The notes: generated by a model not told the origin, from the sequence alone. Shown: positions 23,612 through 34,261, counted from the first letter of the stretch. The stretch: DNA of 64,000 nucleotides from Microbacterium sp. TPD7012 (GCF_003075395.1 NZ_QDFV01000004.1:359250-423249); one strand, 5' to 3'. A program made the numbers and translations.

Positions 23612-25738
23612 GTGGCGCGGAGCATCTACATCACCTCGGCCGAAGGCCATACCGGAAAGTCGACGATCGCCCTCGGGGCGCTCGACGCCTTGATGCGCGT
23701 GTCGCCGCGGGTGGGCGTGTTCCGCCCGATCGCCCGGTCGGTCACCGAGCGCGACGAGATCCTCGACCTGATGCTCGCCCACGACGGCGTGCATCTCGAC
23801 TACGACGACTGCATCGGCGTCACCTACGACGACGTCCGCGGCGATCCCGACGCCGCGCTGTCGACCATCGTCGCGCGTTTCAAGGCGGTCGAGGCGCAGT
23901 GCGACGCGGTCGTGATCATCGGCAGCGACTACACCGACGTCGCGAGCCCGGCCGAACTCGGCTACAACGCCCGGATCGCCGCGAACCTCGGATCTCCCGT
24001 GCTGCTCGTGCTCAGCGGCCGCGATCAGCAGCGTCAGGCCGAGCAGCTCGGCACGACGACCGCGCGCACCGCGTCGGCCGTCAGCCAGATCGCCGCCCTC
24101 GCGCTGTCGGAGCTCGCCGAGGAGCGCGCCGAGCTGTTCGCGGTGGTCGTCAACCGCGCCGATCCCGCCGCCCTCGACGACATCGTCGCCGACGTCTCCG
24201 GAGCGCTTCCGGAGGCAGGGACGCCCGTCTGGGCGATCCCGGAGGACCGTGCGCTGGTCGCGCCCTCGATCCGCAGCATCCTCGCCGCCGTCGACGGGAA
24301 GCTCCTCAAGGGCGACGACGACAGGCTCGGACGCGAGGCGCTCACGATCGTCGTCGCCGGGATGTCGATGGTGAACGTGCTCCCGCGCCTGACCGAGGAG
24401 GCGGTCGTGGTGATCCCGGCGGATCGCACCGAGGTGCTCCTCGCGGCGCTGCTCGCCGATTCGTCCGGCACGTTCCCGCGCATCGCCGGCATCATCCTCA
24501 ACGGACCGTTCCCTCTTCCGGAGCCGATCGTGCAGCTCCTCGACGGCTTCTCGTCGTCGGTGCCGATCATCACGACCGACCTCGGCACCTACGACACGGC
24601 GGTGCGGGTGATGGGCACCCGCGGCGTGATCTCGCCGGACTCGCGAGCCCGCTACGATCGCGCCCTCGGCCTCTTCCAGACGCACGTCGACATCGCCGAG
24701 CTGACCACGCAGCTCGGGCTCGCCGAATCGCGGGTCGTGACGCCGCTCATGTTCGAGTACGGCCTCATCGAGCGGGCGCGCGCCGACCGGCGCCACATCG
24801 TCCTCCCCGAGGGCGACGACGACCGCATCCTCCGTGCCGCCGCCACGCTGCTCGCCCGGGAGGTCGCGGATCTCACGATCCTCGGCGACGAGGGGTCGGT
24901 GCGGGCGCGGGCCGTCGAGCTCGGCGTCGACATCACCGCGGCCCGGGTCGTCAGCACCACCGATCCCGAACTGGTCGAGCGCTTCGCCGCCGAGTACGCC
25001 CGCCTGCGGGCGCATAAGGGCATCACCCTGGCGCAGGCGGCCGACACCGTGACCGACGTCTCGTACTTCGGCACGATGATGGTGCACCTCGGCCTGGCCG
25101 ACGGCATGGTCTCGGGCGCCGCGCACACGACGGCGCACACGATCCGGCCGTCGTTCGAGATCATCAAGACGAAGCCGGGCGTGAACGTCGTCTCCAGCGT
25201 CTTCCTCATGGCGCTCGCCGACCGCGTGCTCGTCTACGGAGACTGCGCCGTGATCCCCGACCCGACGAGCGAGCAGCTCGCCGACATCGCCGTGTCCTCG
25301 GCGGCGACGGCCCGCCAGTTCGGCATCGAGCCGCGCATCGCGATGCTCTCGTATTCGACGGGGGAGTCGGGATCCGGAGCCGACGTCGACAAGGTCCGTG
25401 CGGCCACCGCCCTGGTGCGCGAACGGGCTCCCGAGCTGCTCGTCGAAGGCCCGATCCAGTACGACGCGGCGGCGGACGCCGCCGTCGCCAAAGCCAAGCT
25501 CCCCGACTCCGCGGTGGCGGGCCGGGCGACCGTCTTCGTCTTCCCCGACCTCAACACCGGCAACAACACGTACAAGGCGGTGCAGCGCTCCGCCGGCGCC
25601 GTCGCCATCGGCCCGGTGCTGCAGGGCCTCAACAAGCCGATCAACGACCTCTCCCGCGGGGCTCTCGTCGACGACATCGTCAACACGGTGGCGATCACGG
25701 CCATCCAGGCCCAGAGCGCGGACGAGGGCGCGGCATGA
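23612..25738 (+). CDS. pta: phosphate acetyltransferase, long (DRTGG-containing) form
   Basis: A 708-residue enzyme exchanging acetyl-CoA and acetyl phosphate. Order: a P-loop-like N-terminal domain (AEGHTGKSTIALGAL), a DRTGG domain in the middle, and the PTA catalytic domain from about residue 390 (IVLPEGDDDRILRAAATLL) to the end (VFPDLNTGNNTYKAVQR and NDLSRGALVDDIVN). This is the long Pta form of E. coli and actinobacteria. GTG 23612 lacks a ribosome binding site but has TAAGCT 6 nt upstream. The stop overlaps the ackA start by 4 nt (ATGA), a standard pta-ackA operon. Confidence 0.95.
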   Translation: MARSIYITSAEGHTGKSTIALGALDALMRVSPRVGVFRPIARSVTERDEILDLMLAHDGVHLDYDDCIGVTYDDVRGDPDAALSTIVARFKAVEAQCDAVVIIGSDYTDVASPAELGYNARIAANLGSPVLLVLSGRDQQRQAEQLGTTTARTASAVSQIAALALSELAEERAELFAVVVNRADPAALDDIVADVSGALPEAGTPVWAIPEDRALVAPSIRSILAAVDGKLLKGDDDRLGREALTIVVAGMSMVNVLPRLTEEAVVVIPADRTEVLLAALLADSSGTFPRIAGIILNGPFPLPEPIVQLLDGFSSSVPIITTDLGTYDTAVRVMGTRGVISPDSRARYDRALGLFQTHVDIAELTTQLGLAESRVVTPLMFEYGLIERARADRRHIVLPEGDDDRILRAAATLLAREVADLTILGDEGSVRARAVELGVDITAARVVSTTDPELVERFAAEYARLRAHKGITLAQAADTVTDVSYFGTMMVHLGLADGMVSGAAHTTAHTIRPSFEIIKTKPGVNVVSSVFLMALADRVLVYGDCAVIPDPTSEQLADIAVSSAATARQFGIEPRIAMLSYSTGESGSGADVDKVRAATALVRERAPELLVEGPIQYDAAADAAVAKAKLPDSAVAGRATVFVFPDLNTGNNTYKAVQRSAGAVAIGPVLQGLNKPINDLSRGALVDDIVNTVAITAIQAQSADEGAA

Positions 25739-26955
25739 GCGCCATCCTGGTGATCAACAGCGGATCCTCCTCGTTGAAGTACAGCCTGATCGACGTCGAG
25801 ACCGAGGGCGAGCTCGCGAACGGCCTGATCGAGCGGATCGGCCAGGACGCCAGCCCGGTCTCGCACACGGTCCGGCCGGAGACGACCGCGGATGCCGTGC
25901 CGACCGTGCTCGATGCGACCTACCGGTCCGAGCTGCCGGTGGCCGACCACCACGCCGCCTTCGCCGTGATGCTGGAGCAGTTCGCGGCGCACGGCCCGTC
26001 GCTGGAGGAGCGCCCGCCGGTGGCCGTCGGCCATCGCGTGGTGCACGGCGGCGCCCGGTTCTACGCCCCGACGCTGATCGACGCCGACGTCGAACGCCAG
26101 ATCGACGAGCTCGCGGTGCTCGCGCCGCTGCACAATCCGGCGAACCTGGCCGGCATCCGTGCGGCGAAGGCCGTGTTCACCGCCGTGCCGCACGTCGCCG
26201 TGTTCGACACCGCCTTCCACCAGACGCTGCCGCCGGCCGCCTTCACCTACGCGATCGACGCCGCGCTCGCCGCCGAGCACCGGGTGCGCCGCTACGGCTT
26301 CCACGGCACCAGCCACCAGTACGTGAGCGAGAAGGCGGCAGCGTTCCTCGGCAGAGATCTCGCCGACCTCCGGCAGATCGTCTTCCACCTCGGCAACGGC
26401 GCCTCGGTCACCGCGATCGACGGCGGTCGCTCGGTCGAGACGTCGATGGGCCTCACCCCGCTCGAGGGCCTCGTGATGGGCACCCGATCCGGCGACCTCG
26501 ATCCCGCCGCCCTCGTACACCTGTCGCGGCGCGCCGGGCTGTCGATCGACGACCTCGACCGCCTGCTCAACAGCCGCAGCGGGCTCCTCGGCCTCGCCGG
26601 TCGCAGCGACATGCGCGACATCCTCGCCGGTGTGGACGAGGGAGACGATGCTGCGACGCTCGCCTTCGACGTCTACATCCATCGACTCCGCGCGTACGCC
26701 GGCGCCTACATCGCCCAGCTGAGCGGGGTGGACGTCATCTCCTTCACGGCGGGCGTGGGAGAGAACGCGGCGCGCGTGAGAGCCGATGCCCTGGCGACCC
26801 TCGGATTCGCCGGGGTCGAGATCGACCCCTCGCGCAACGAGGCTCGCGAGCGCGGCATCCGTCGCATCTCCGCCGATGCGTCTCCCGTCACGGTCCTCGT
26901 GGTCCCGACGAACGAGGAGCTGCAGATCGCCCGCCAGACCGCAGGGCTCCTCTGA
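25735..26955 (+). CDS. ackA: acetate kinase
   Basis: A 406-residue kinase of the ASKHA fold that makes ATP and acetate from acetyl phosphate, or the reverse. Signatures: VINSGSSSLKYSL at the start, the phosphate-binding NPANLAG and VFDTAFHQTLP, and GFHGTSHQYV plus HLGNGASVTAI (acetate kinase family signature). C-terminal DVISFTAGVGENAA is also typical. Length fits the family. It is translated from ATGA overlapping pta. With pta it links the acetyl-CoA pool to substrate-level phosphorylation, opposite in direction to acs at 47.8 kb. Confidence 0.95.
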   Translation: MSAILVINSGSSSLKYSLIDVETEGELANGLIERIGQDASPVSHTVRPETTADAVPTVLDATYRSELPVADHHAAFAVMLEQFAAHGPSLEERPPVAVGHRVVHGGARFYAPTLIDADVERQIDELAVLAPLHNPANLAGIRAAKAVFTAVPHVAVFDTAFHQTLPPAAFTYAIDAALAAEHRVRRYGFHGTSHQYVSEKAAAFLGRDLADLRQIVFHLGNGASVTAIDGGRSVETSMGLTPLEGLVMGTRSGDLDPAALVHLSRRAGLSIDDLDRLLNSRSGLLGLAGRSDMRDILAGVDEGDDAATLAFDVYIHRLRAYAGAYIAQLSGVDVISFTAGVGENAARVRADALATLGFAGVEIDPSRNEARERGIRRISADASPVTVLVVPTNEELQIARQTAGLL

Positions 26956-27060
26956 GCGGATGCCGTGTCAGGGGTTACCCCGCCGGGCCGCACCGCATTA
27001 CGCTTGCACAGTGGCACGGAGAGGTGCCGAACCCTCATCGCCCTTCTCCTGGAGGCTCCT

Positions 27061-27819
27061 GTGCCAGAAGCCCTGCCCGATCTGCTCCACGCCGACGGTG
27101 TGCTCTTCGACCTCGACGGCGTCCTGACGCCGACGGCGGAGGTGCACATGCGGGCATGGAAGGTCGTGTTCGACGACGTCTTCGCACGCTGGGGCATCAC
27201 CCCTGCGTACACCGACGCCGACTACTTCGACTTCGTCGACGGCAAGAAGCGCTACGACGGCGTCGCCAGCCTGATGCAGAGCCGCAACGTCGAGGTCCCC
27301 TGGGGCGACGTCGACGACGATCCCGCCGCCGAGACGATCTGCGGCATCGGCAACCGCAAGAACGCCGCCTTCGCGGTCTCGCTGCGCAGCGAGGGCATCG
27401 CGCCGTACCCCGGATCCCTCGCCCTCGTCGAGAAGCTGCACGCCGCCGGTGTGCCCCTCGGCGTGGTGTCGAGCTCGAAGAACGCCGAGGAGGTGCTCGG
27501 GGCCGCAGGGCTCCGTGACTTCTTCCGGATCGTCGTCGACGGCGTCGTCGCCGAGCGCGACGGCCTCGCCTCCAAGCCCGCCGCCGACATGTTCGCCGCG
27601 GGCGCCGCCGCCCTCGGCGTCGACCCGGCCCGGTCCGTGGCCGTCGAGGACGCCACGTCGGGCGCCGCATCCGCCGCCGCAGCCGGCTTCGCCACGGTCG
27701 TCGGCGTCGATCGCGGCACGGGCGCCGACGCGCTGCGCGACGCCGGGGCCACCGTCGTCGTCGACGACCTCGATGTCTTCCTTTCCGAGACCCGCACCGA
27801 GAACCCGGAGACCGCATGA
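27061..27819 (+). CDS. HAD hydrolase, beta-phosphoglucomutase type
   Basis: A 252-residue HAD-superfamily protein. The nucleophile Asp17 and acid/base Asp19 lie in GVLFDLDGVLTPT; motif II is GVVSSSKN and motif III-IV is VAVEDATSGAASA. The cap region is helical, as in beta-phosphoglucomutase. It sits upstream of a GH65 phosphorylase with an ATGA overlap, so it most likely converts beta-glucose 1-phosphate to glucose 6-phosphate. GTG 27061 follows GGAGG; a longer upstream frame is not used. A TACGCT -10 at 26999-27004 gives a leader of about 50 nt. Confidence 0.85.
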   Translation: MPEALPDLLHADGVLFDLDGVLTPTAEVHMRAWKVVFDDVFARWGITPAYTDADYFDFVDGKKRYDGVASLMQSRNVEVPWGDVDDDPAAETICGIGNRKNAAFAVSLRSEGIAPYPGSLALVEKLHAAGVPLGVVSSSKNAEEVLGAAGLRDFFRIVVDGVVAERDGLASKPAADMFAAGAAALGVDPARSVAVEDATSGAASAAAAGFATVVGVDRGTGADALRDAGATVVVDDLDVFLSETRTENPETA

Positions 27820-30329
27820 TCGACCGCGACCGCTTCCCCGTCGACCCGTGGCGTCTCATCGAGACGAGCTACTCCGAGGAGGGCGTGGGCGAGACGCTGT
27901 TCTCGGTCGGCAACGGCTACCTCGGCCTCCGCGGCAACCACATCGAGGGCCGCGGCGCCCACGAGCACGGAACCTTCATCAACGGGCTCCACGAGACCTG
28001 GCCGATCCGCCACGCCGAGCAGGCCTACGGCTTCGCCGAGGTGGGGCAGACCATCGTCAACGCGCCCGACGCGAAGATCATGCGCGTCTACGTCGACGAC
28101 GAGCCGATGTCGTTCGACGAGGCCGACGTGCGCGAGTACCAGCGCACCCTCGACATGCGCACCGGCGTCCTGGAGCGACTCGTCGTCTGGGAGACCCCGT
28201 CGGGCAAGCGCGTGCGCATCCGCGACGAGCGCATCGTCAGCTTCGAGGAGCGGCACCTGGCGATCCTCCGCCTCGAGGTCACGGTCGAGAACTCCGACGC
28301 CCCGGTGACGATCAGCTGCCAGCTGCTCAACCGGCAGGACGGCGGCAACGTCTATGCCGGAACGCCGGTGGCGGCGCAGAAGAAGAAGGCCGGCTTCGAC
28401 CCTCGCAAGGCCGAGAAGATCGCGGATCGGGTGCTCGAGCCCGCCGAGTACTGGCAGGACGGCCTGCGCGCGACGCTGTCGTACCAGGTGGCCGACTCGG
28501 GCATGACGGTCGCGGTGGTCGCCGACCACATCATCGAGACCGACAACGAGTACAGCGCCCGTCAGCTCGTCGAACCCGACATCGCCAAGAACGTGTTCCG
28601 CGTGCAGGCGAAGGCCGGCGTCCCGATCCGGATCACCAAGCTCGTCAGCTACCACACCTCGCGGGGTGTGCCGCCGCGCGAGCTCGTCGACCGCTGCCGG
28701 CGCTCGCTCGACCGGGTCGCGGTGGAGGGCGTCGAGACGCAGTTCCGCCGCCAGGCCGAATGGCTCGCCGCGTTCTGGGAGCGCAGCGACGTGCAGATCG
28801 GCGGCCGCGACGACATCCAGCAGGCGACCAGGTGGTGCCTGCTGCAGCTCGCGCAGGCATCCGCGCGCGCCGACGGCACCGGCGTGCCGGCCAAGGGCGT
28901 CTCGGGCTCGGGTTACAGCGGCCACTACTTCTGGGACACCGAGATCTACGTGCTGCCGTTCCTCACGTACACGTCGCCGCAGTGGGCGCGCAACGCCCTC
29001 CGCGCCCGCGTGCAGATGCTGCCCGCCGCCCGCCGCAGGGCCGCGCAGCTGAACGAGGCCGGCGCGCTGTTCCCGTGGCGGACCATCAACGGCGAGGAGG
29101 CATCGGCCTACTACGCCGCCGGCACCGCGCAGTACCACATCAACGCCGACGTGAGCTTCGCGCTCGGCAAGTACGTGCGCGCCACGGGCGACGAGGACTT
29201 CCTGCGTCGCGAGGGCGCGGACATCGCGATCGAGACGGCCCGTCTCTGGGCGACCCTCGGATTCTGGCGGGGCTCGCGGCTGATGGAGGAGCCCGGCGCG
29301 GGGGAGACGATCGAGACCTTCCACATCCACGGCGTGACCGGCCCCGACGAGTACACGACGGTCGTGAACGACAATCTGTACACGAATGTGATGGCGCGGT
29401 ACAACCTCCGCTATGCGGCGCGGATCGTGCGGGAGATCCAGGAGACGTATCCCGAGGACTACACCCGGCTCGTCGAGCGCACGGGTCTCGGTTCGGGCGA
29501 GGCGGAGGCGTGGGAGCGCGCCGCAGAGGCCATGTTCATCCCGTACAGCGAGAGCCTCGGCATCCACCCGCAGGATTCGCTCTTCCTCGAGCGCGAGGTC
29601 TGGGACCTCGCCCAGACGCCGGCCGATCAGCGCCCGCTGCTGCTGCACTTCCACCCGCTGGTGATCTACCGGTTCCAGGTGCTGAAGCAGGCGGATGTCG
29701 TGCTCGCCCTGTTCCTGCAGGGCAACCACTTCACCCCGGAGGAGAAGCGGGCCGACTTCGACTACTACGACCCGCTGACGACCGGTGATTCCACGCTGTC
29801 GGCGGTCGTGCAGTCCATCCTCGCCGCCGAGGTGGGATATCAGGACCTCGCCCAGCGGTACTTCGAGCAGTCGCTGTTCGTCGACCTGCACGATCTGCAC
29901 CACAACGCCGCCGACGGTGTGCACGTCGCCTCCGCCGGCGGGGTGTGGACGGCGCTCGTCTGCGGCTTCGGCGGCATGCGCGATTACGCGGGCGAGCTCA
30001 GCTTCGATCCGCGCCTGCCGGCGGACTGGCCCTCGCTGTCGTTCCCGCTGCAGTGGCAGGGATCGGATCTGCAGGTCACGGTGACGAAGGATCAGCTCCG
30101 GCTGCGGGTGCGCAGCGGGGCGCCCGTCGCGTTCACCGTGCGGGACGTCGCCTACATCGCGACGACCGACGAGGCCATCGTGGTCCCGCTCGCCGACCAG
30201 GGGCCGCTGATCCCCGGACGCCCGACGCTGCGGCAGTTCGCCGACGCGCTGCGCGAGGACGGCACGAGGCTCTCGGCATCCGTTCCGGTCATCACGACGA
30301 CGATCCCGATCATCGAGCCGATCGACTGA
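27816..30329 (+). CDS. glycoside hydrolase family 65 disaccharide phosphorylase
   Basis: An 837-residue inverting phosphorylase of the trehalose/maltose/kojibiose type. Order: N-terminal beta-sandwich (SVGNGYLGLRGNHIEG), (alpha/alpha)6 barrel, and short C-terminal beta domain. The catalytic acid Glu512 lies in GVTGPDEYT; FWDTEIYVLPFL and the HHNAADGVHVAS loop match the family. It splits an alpha-linked glucose disaccharide with phosphate into beta-glucose 1-phosphate and glucose. The partner HAD mutase lies immediately upstream with translational overlap. The exact disaccharide cannot be told from sequence. No dedicated transporter is nearby. Confidence 0.88.
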   Translation: MIDRDRFPVDPWRLIETSYSEEGVGETLFSVGNGYLGLRGNHIEGRGAHEHGTFINGLHETWPIRHAEQAYGFAEVGQTIVNAPDAKIMRVYVDDEPMSFDEADVREYQRTLDMRTGVLERLVVWETPSGKRVRIRDERIVSFEERHLAILRLEVTVENSDAPVTISCQLLNRQDGGNVYAGTPVAAQKKKAGFDPRKAEKIADRVLEPAEYWQDGLRATLSYQVADSGMTVAVVADHIIETDNEYSARQLVEPDIAKNVFRVQAKAGVPIRITKLVSYHTSRGVPPRELVDRCRRSLDRVAVEGVETQFRRQAEWLAAFWERSDVQIGGRDDIQQATRWCLLQLAQASARADGTGVPAKGVSGSGYSGHYFWDTEIYVLPFLTYTSPQWARNALRARVQMLPAARRRAAQLNEAGALFPWRTINGEEASAYYAAGTAQYHINADVSFALGKYVRATGDEDFLRREGADIAIETARLWATLGFWRGSRLMEEPGAGETIETFHIHGVTGPDEYTTVVNDNLYTNVMARYNLRYAARIVREIQETYPEDYTRLVERTGLGSGEAEAWERAAEAMFIPYSESLGIHPQDSLFLEREVWDLAQTPADQRPLLLHFHPLVIYRFQVLKQADVVLALFLQGNHFTPEEKRADFDYYDPLTTGDSTLSAVVQSILAAEVGYQDLAQRYFEQSLFVDLHDLHHNAADGVHVASAGGVWTALVCGFGGMRDYAGELSFDPRLPADWPSLSFPLQWQGSDLQVTVTKDQLRLRVRSGAPVAFTVRDVAYIATTDEAIVVPLADQGPLIPGRPTLRQFADALREDGTRLSASVPVITTTIPIIEPID

Positions 30330-30363
30330 TCAGGTGACCCGCCGAAGTGTCGGTGGCACGCCG

Positions 30364-30369
30364 TAGGCT
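30364..30369 (+). promoter_or_regulatory. -10 box TAGGCT of dnaX (leaderless)
   Basis: TAGGCT ends 6 nt before GTG 30376 with no ribosome binding site between, the same arrangement as before holB and mqo. Confidence 0.55.
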
Positions 30370-30375
30370 GTTGAG

Positions 30376-32634
30376 GTGACCACAGCCCTCTACCGCCGCT
30401 ACCGACCCGAGACGTTCGGCGAGATGATCGGGCAGTCCCAGGTGACCGATCCGCTGATGACCGCGCTGCGCGGAGACCGTGTCGGGCACGCCTACCTGTT
30501 CTCCGGGCCGCGCGGGTGCGGCAAGACGACCTCGGCGCGCATCCTCGCCCGCTGCCTGAACTGCGCGGCAGGGCCGACCGACACGCCCTGCGGCACCTGC
30601 GACAGCTGCGTCGAGCTCTCCCGCGCCGGCGGGGGATCGCTCGACGTCGTCGAGATCGACGCCGCGAGTCACAACGGCGTCGACGACGCGCGCGACCTCC
30701 GCGAGCGGGCGACGTTCGCCCCGAGCCGTGACCGCTACAAGATCTTCATCCTCGACGAGGCGCACATGGTGACGCCGCAGGGGTTCAACGCGCTGCTGAA
30801 GCTCGTCGAGGAGCCGCCGGAGCACGTGAAGTTCATCTTCGCGACGACCGAGCCCGAGAAGGTGCTCGGCACGATCCGCTCGCGCACGCACCACTACCCG
30901 TTCCGTCTCGTCCCGCCCGCCGCGATGCTCGAGTACGTCGCGAAGCTCTGCGGCGAAGAGGGCGTGATCGTCGAGCAGGGCGTGCTCCCGCTCGTGGTCC
31001 GTGCCGGCGGAGGGTCTCCGCGAGACACCCTGTCGCTGCTCGACCAGCTGATCGCCGGCTCCGACGCCCCGGCCGGCTCCGAGACCGTCACAGTCGGGTA
31101 CGCCCGTGCCGTCGCCCTCCTCGGGTACACGCACGCGGCCCTGCTCGACGAGATCGTCGACGCGCTCGCCGCGGGTGACGCCGCAGCGGCCTTCCCCGCG
31201 ATCGACCGCGTCGTGCAGACCGGTCAGGACCCCCGTCGCTTCGTCGACGACCTGCTCGAGCGGCTGCGCGACCTCATCGTGATCGCCGCCGTCGGCGCCG
31301 GCGCGTCGGCTGTCCTGCGCGGCATCGCCGAAGACGACCTCGAGCGCATGCGCGGGCAGGCGGCGGCCTTCGGCGCCTCCCGCCTCTCGCGCACGGCCGA
31401 CGTCGTCAGCGCGGCTCTCGACGACATGAGCGGTGCGACCTCCCCGCGCCTGCACCTCGAGCTCATGGTGGCGCGCGTGCTCGCCGGAGCGCCGGATGCC
31501 GTGGCGACCGCTCCAGCGGCCGCTGCCGAGCGCCCGGCGGCTCCCGCCGCCCGTGCCCAGGCGCCGGCCGCCGAGGCATCGAGGCCCGCCGCGGCACCGG
31601 CACCTGCGGCATCCGCACCGGCACCGGCCGCTGCGGCACCTGAGCCGGCGGTCGCTGCTGTCGCGACCCCTGCTGTCGATGCTCCGACCGTCGAGACCTC
31701 GGCCGAGACGACGGCGGCTCCGGATGCCGCGCCGCCCGCGCCGGAAGCCGCTCCCGCAGCGGCTGTCCCCGCGGGACCGGTCACCCTGGCGAGCATCACC
31801 GCCGCGTGGCCCGCCGTGCTCACGCGTCTCGAGGGCATCAGCCGCACGTCCTGGCTGCTCGCGACAGCGGTGCAGCCGCTGGCGTACGTCACGGAGAGCG
31901 ACGTGCTGACGCTCGGCTTCACGAGCCAGCACGACGTGGCCAAGTTCAAGGGGACGACGCCCGGCTCCGGACCGTCCGACCACCTGCGCACCGCCATCGA
32001 GCAGGAGCTCGGCGTGCGTGTGAAGTACATCCCCGCTCCGATGCCTTCCGGCGGTGCGCCGCGCCAGCCCGCGGCATCCGCCGCCTCGGCACCGTCCGAC
32101 GCCGCGCCCGCATCGGAGCCTGCGTCAGCGGGGTCCTCCCGTCCGCAGGTCCGTGGCGCGTCCGCTCCCTCCGTGACGGAGTGGGCGGTCGCCCCCATCC
32201 CCACGGCGGAGCCCGCGGGCGAGATGCCGGCGCCGGCATCCCCGCTTCCCGTCGATGACGAGCCCGAAGAGGTCGAGGCGGCGGCATCCGCGCCCGTTCC
32301 TCCCGCCGACGGCGCCGTGGATCGTGACGAGCCTCCCCTTCCGGGCGACGACGATGCTCCCGCCTTCGACGACGAGCCGCCGTACGACCCGGCCTACGAG
32401 CCGGCCGGAGCGTCACAGGGATCGCCGCCGCGTCAGGAACAGCGGGGGCCGTCCGCTCCCGCTGCTCCCGTAATTCCCCGGGCGCAGCGTGCACCCGCCA
32501 CTCCGCCCGTCGTCACCGAACGCGCGCCCTCCGTCGGGGGAGTGCAGCGCTACGGTGAGGCCGTGATCCGCCAGGTGCTCGGCGCGACCTTCCTGCGCGA
32601 AGAGCCCTACGAGCCCCCGACGAGGTTCTCCTGA
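30376..32634 (+). CDS. dnaX: DNA polymerase III subunit gamma/tau
   Basis: A 752-residue clamp-loader ATPase. Walker A is GPRGCGKT (44-51), the zinc-binding Cys cluster is C60, C63, C72, C75 and C78, Walker B is FILDEAHM, and the SRC-like arginine finger region follows. Residues about 375-465 form a long Ala/Pro-rich linker, and the C-terminal tau domain starts near [18 protein letters not shown] second acidic Pro-rich stretch precedes a conserved C-terminal end ([16 protein letters not shown]). No slippery A-run for a gamma frameshift is visible. The stop overlaps the recR start (TGATG). Confidence 0.95.
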   Translation: MTTALYRRYRPETFGEMIGQSQVTDPLMTALRGDRVGHAYLFSGPRGCGKTTSARILARCLNCAAGPTDTPCGTCDSCVELSRAGGGSLDVVEIDAASHNGVDDARDLRERATFAPSRDRYKIFILDEAHMVTPQGFNALLKLVEEPPEHVKFIFATTEPEKVLGTIRSRTHHYPFRLVPPAAMLEYVAKLCGEEGVIVEQGVLPLVVRAGGGSPRDTLSLLDQLIAGSDAPAGSETVTVGYARAVALLGYTHAALLDEIVDALAAGDAAAAFPAIDRVVQTGQDPRRFVDDLLERLRDLIVIAAVGAGASAVLRGIAEDDLERMRGQAAAFGASRLSRTADVVSAALDDMSGATSPRLHLELMVARVLAGAPDAVATAPAAAAERPAAPAARAQAPAAEASRPAAAPAPAASAPAPAAAAPEPAVAAVATPAVDAPTVETSAETTAAPDAAPPAPEAAPAAAVPAGPVTLASITAAWPAVLTRLEGISRTSWLLATAVQPLAYVTESDVLTLGFTSQHDVAKFKGTTPGSGPSDHLRTAIEQELGVRVKYIPAPMPSGGAPRQPAASAASAPSDAAPASEPASAGSSRPQVRGASAPSVTEWAVAPIPTAEPAGEMPAPASPLPVDDEPEEVEAAASAPVPPADGAVDRDEPPLPGDDDAPAFDDEPPYDPAYEPAGASQGSPPRQEQRGPSAPAAPVIPRAQRAPATPPVVTERAPSVGGVQRYGEAVIRQVLGATFLREEPYEPPTRFS

Positions 32635-33227
32635 TGTACGACGGCATCGTTCAGGAGCTGATCGACGAGTTCGGTCGGCTCCCCGGCATCGGGCCGAAGT
32701 CGGCCCAGCGCATCGCGTTCCACATCCTGCAGACGCCGACGTTCGACGTCGCCCGCCTCGCGGAGCTGCTCACCGAGATCCGCATCCGCGTGCGGTTCTG
32801 CGAGGTGTGCGGCAACGTCGCCGAGCAGGAGCGGTGTGCGATCTGCCGCGACCCTCGACGCAGTCAGGCCCTGATCTGCGTCGTCGAGGACGCGAAGGAC
32901 GTCGCGGCCATCGAGCGCACCAGAGAGTTCCGCGGGCTGTACCACGTGCTCGGCGGCGTGATCAGCCCCATCGCCGGCATCGGCCCCGACGATCTGCGCA
33001 TCGCCCAGCTCATGACGCGGCTGGCCGACGGCACCGTGCAGGAGGTCATCCTGGCCACCAACCCCAACCTCGAGGGCGAGGCCACGGCGAGCTACCTCAG
33101 CAGACTGCTGACGACCATGCAGATCACCGTCTCGCGCCTGGCCTCGGGCCTGCCCGTCGGCGGCGACCTCGAGTACGCCGACGAGGTCACCCTCGGTCGC
33201 GCCTTCGAGGGCCGGCGCGTCCTGTGA
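32634..33227 (+). CDS. recR: recombination mediator RecR
   Basis: A 197-residue protein that acts with RecF/RecO to load RecA at gaps. Order: helix-hairpin-helix ([18 protein letters not shown]), the C4 zinc motif (C56, C59, C68, C71), and the Toprim domain ([23 protein letters not shown] and the C-terminal [18 protein letters not shown]). Length is standard. The gene overlaps dnaX by one base and the EamA gene by 4 nt; dnaX-recR linkage is widely conserved. Confidence 0.96.
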   Translation: MYDGIVQELIDEFGRLPGIGPKSAQRIAFHILQTPTFDVARLAELLTEIRIRVRFCEVCGNVAEQERCAICRDPRRSQALICVVEDAKDVAAIERTREFRGLYHVLGGVISPIAGIGPDDLRIAQLMTRLADGTVQEVILATNPNLEGEATASYLSRLLTTMQITVSRLASGLPVGGDLEYADEVTLGRAFEGRRVL

Positions 33228-34186
33228 ACACCCAGGGAGGGTTCTCCCGACGCGGCTGGCTCCTCTTCGGCGCGATGGCGCTGCTGTGGGGTGTGCCCTA
33301 TCTCTTCATCAGCATCGCGGTCGAGTCGCTCTCCCCGCCCGCGATCGTGGCCGGCCGCACTCTCATCGCCGCAGTGCTGCTGCTGCCGTTCGCCCTCCGC
33401 GGCGGGGCGCTGCGCGCCGCCCTCAAGCACTGGCCGTGGGTGCTGGCCTTCGGGCTGGTCGAGATGGCCGGTCCCTTCGTGCTGCTGGGGCATGCCGAGA
33501 TGACGCTGCCCTCGGGCATGACCGGTCTTCTGGTCGCCACGGTGCCCCTTTTCGCGGCCCTGATCGCCCTCGGCGGAGGGGATCGCGGCGTGCTCCGCCC
33601 TGCGCGGGGCATCGGCCTCCTCGTCGGCTTCGTGGGCGTCGGGATCGTGGTGGCGGGACCGGGGCTGTTCGGCGGTGAGGTCAGCCTGCTCGCCGCGGGC
33701 GAGGTGCTGCTCGTCGCGGTCCTGTACGCGATCGCCCCGTTCATCGTGGCGCGCAAGCTCGCCGATGTGCCCTCGCTCGGCACGATCACGCTGTCGCTGC
33801 TGATGATCGGCATCCTCTACCTCCCGATCGGTCTGCTCACCCAGCACGAGGTCCCGACGCTGCCGTCCATCGGCGCGCTCCTCGCTCTCGCGGTGATCTG
33901 CACGGCCGTCGCGTTCCTCGCGTTCTTCGCCCTCATCCGCGAGGTCGGACCGGTGCGCGCGCCGCTGTTCACCTACGTGAACCCCGTCGTGGCGATCGTG
34001 CTCGGCGCGATCGTGCTCTCCGAACCGCTGACGCCCGGGCTCCTCATCGGGTTCCCGCTCATCATCGCCGGATGCTGGTTCGCGGCGACCGGCGGGCGCC
34101 TGCGGCGCGCCACCGGAGACCCGCTCGGCTCCGATCCGCTCGGCTCCGATCCGCCTCCCGCCGCGGCGCTGCCGCCGGCTCCCTGA
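33224..34186 (+). CDS. EamA/DMT-family transporter
   Basis: A 320-residue membrane protein with ten helices in two EamA repeats ([19 protein letters not shown], then a second half with [18 protein letters not shown]). Family members export amino acids, nucleosides or drugs. GTG 33224 overlaps the recR stop (GTGA). The C-terminal tail contains a duplicated PLGSD unit encoded by a 12-bp direct repeat, followed by a Pro/Ala-rich end, probably disordered. Substrate is unknown. Confidence 0.82.
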   Translation: MNTQGGFSRRGWLLFGAMALLWGVPYLFISIAVESLSPPAIVAGRTLIAAVLLLPFALRGGALRAALKHWPWVLAFGLVEMAGPFVLLGHAEMTLPSGMTGLLVATVPLFAALIALGGGDRGVLRPARGIGLLVGFVGVGIVVAGPGLFGGEVSLLAAGEVLLVAVLYAIAPFIVARKLADVPSLGTITLSLLMIGILYLPIGLLTQHEVPTLPSIGALLALAVICTAVAFLAFFALIREVGPVRAPLFTYVNPVVAIVLGAIVLSEPLTPGLLIGFPLIIAGCWFAATGGRLRRATGDPLGSDPLGSDPPPAAALPPAP

Positions 34187-34255
34187 CGCCTCGTCGCGCT
34201 GCCCGTCTGCTCATCCCTCTGCGACACATGCGCGGCGGGGTATACGGGCCGATCG

Positions 34256-34261
34256 TAGAAT
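34256..34261 (+). promoter_or_regulatory. putative -10 box TAGAAT of lysC
   Basis: TAGAAT is a good match to the TAnnnT consensus and predicts a transcription start near 34268. The GTG at that point quickly meets a stop, so the lysC message is expected to have a short leader of about 35 nt. Confidence 0.5.

Noticed and set aside
30376..32634. Programmed frameshift in dnaX producing gamma
   Set aside because: No A-rich slippery heptamer followed by a stem was seen in the expected region.
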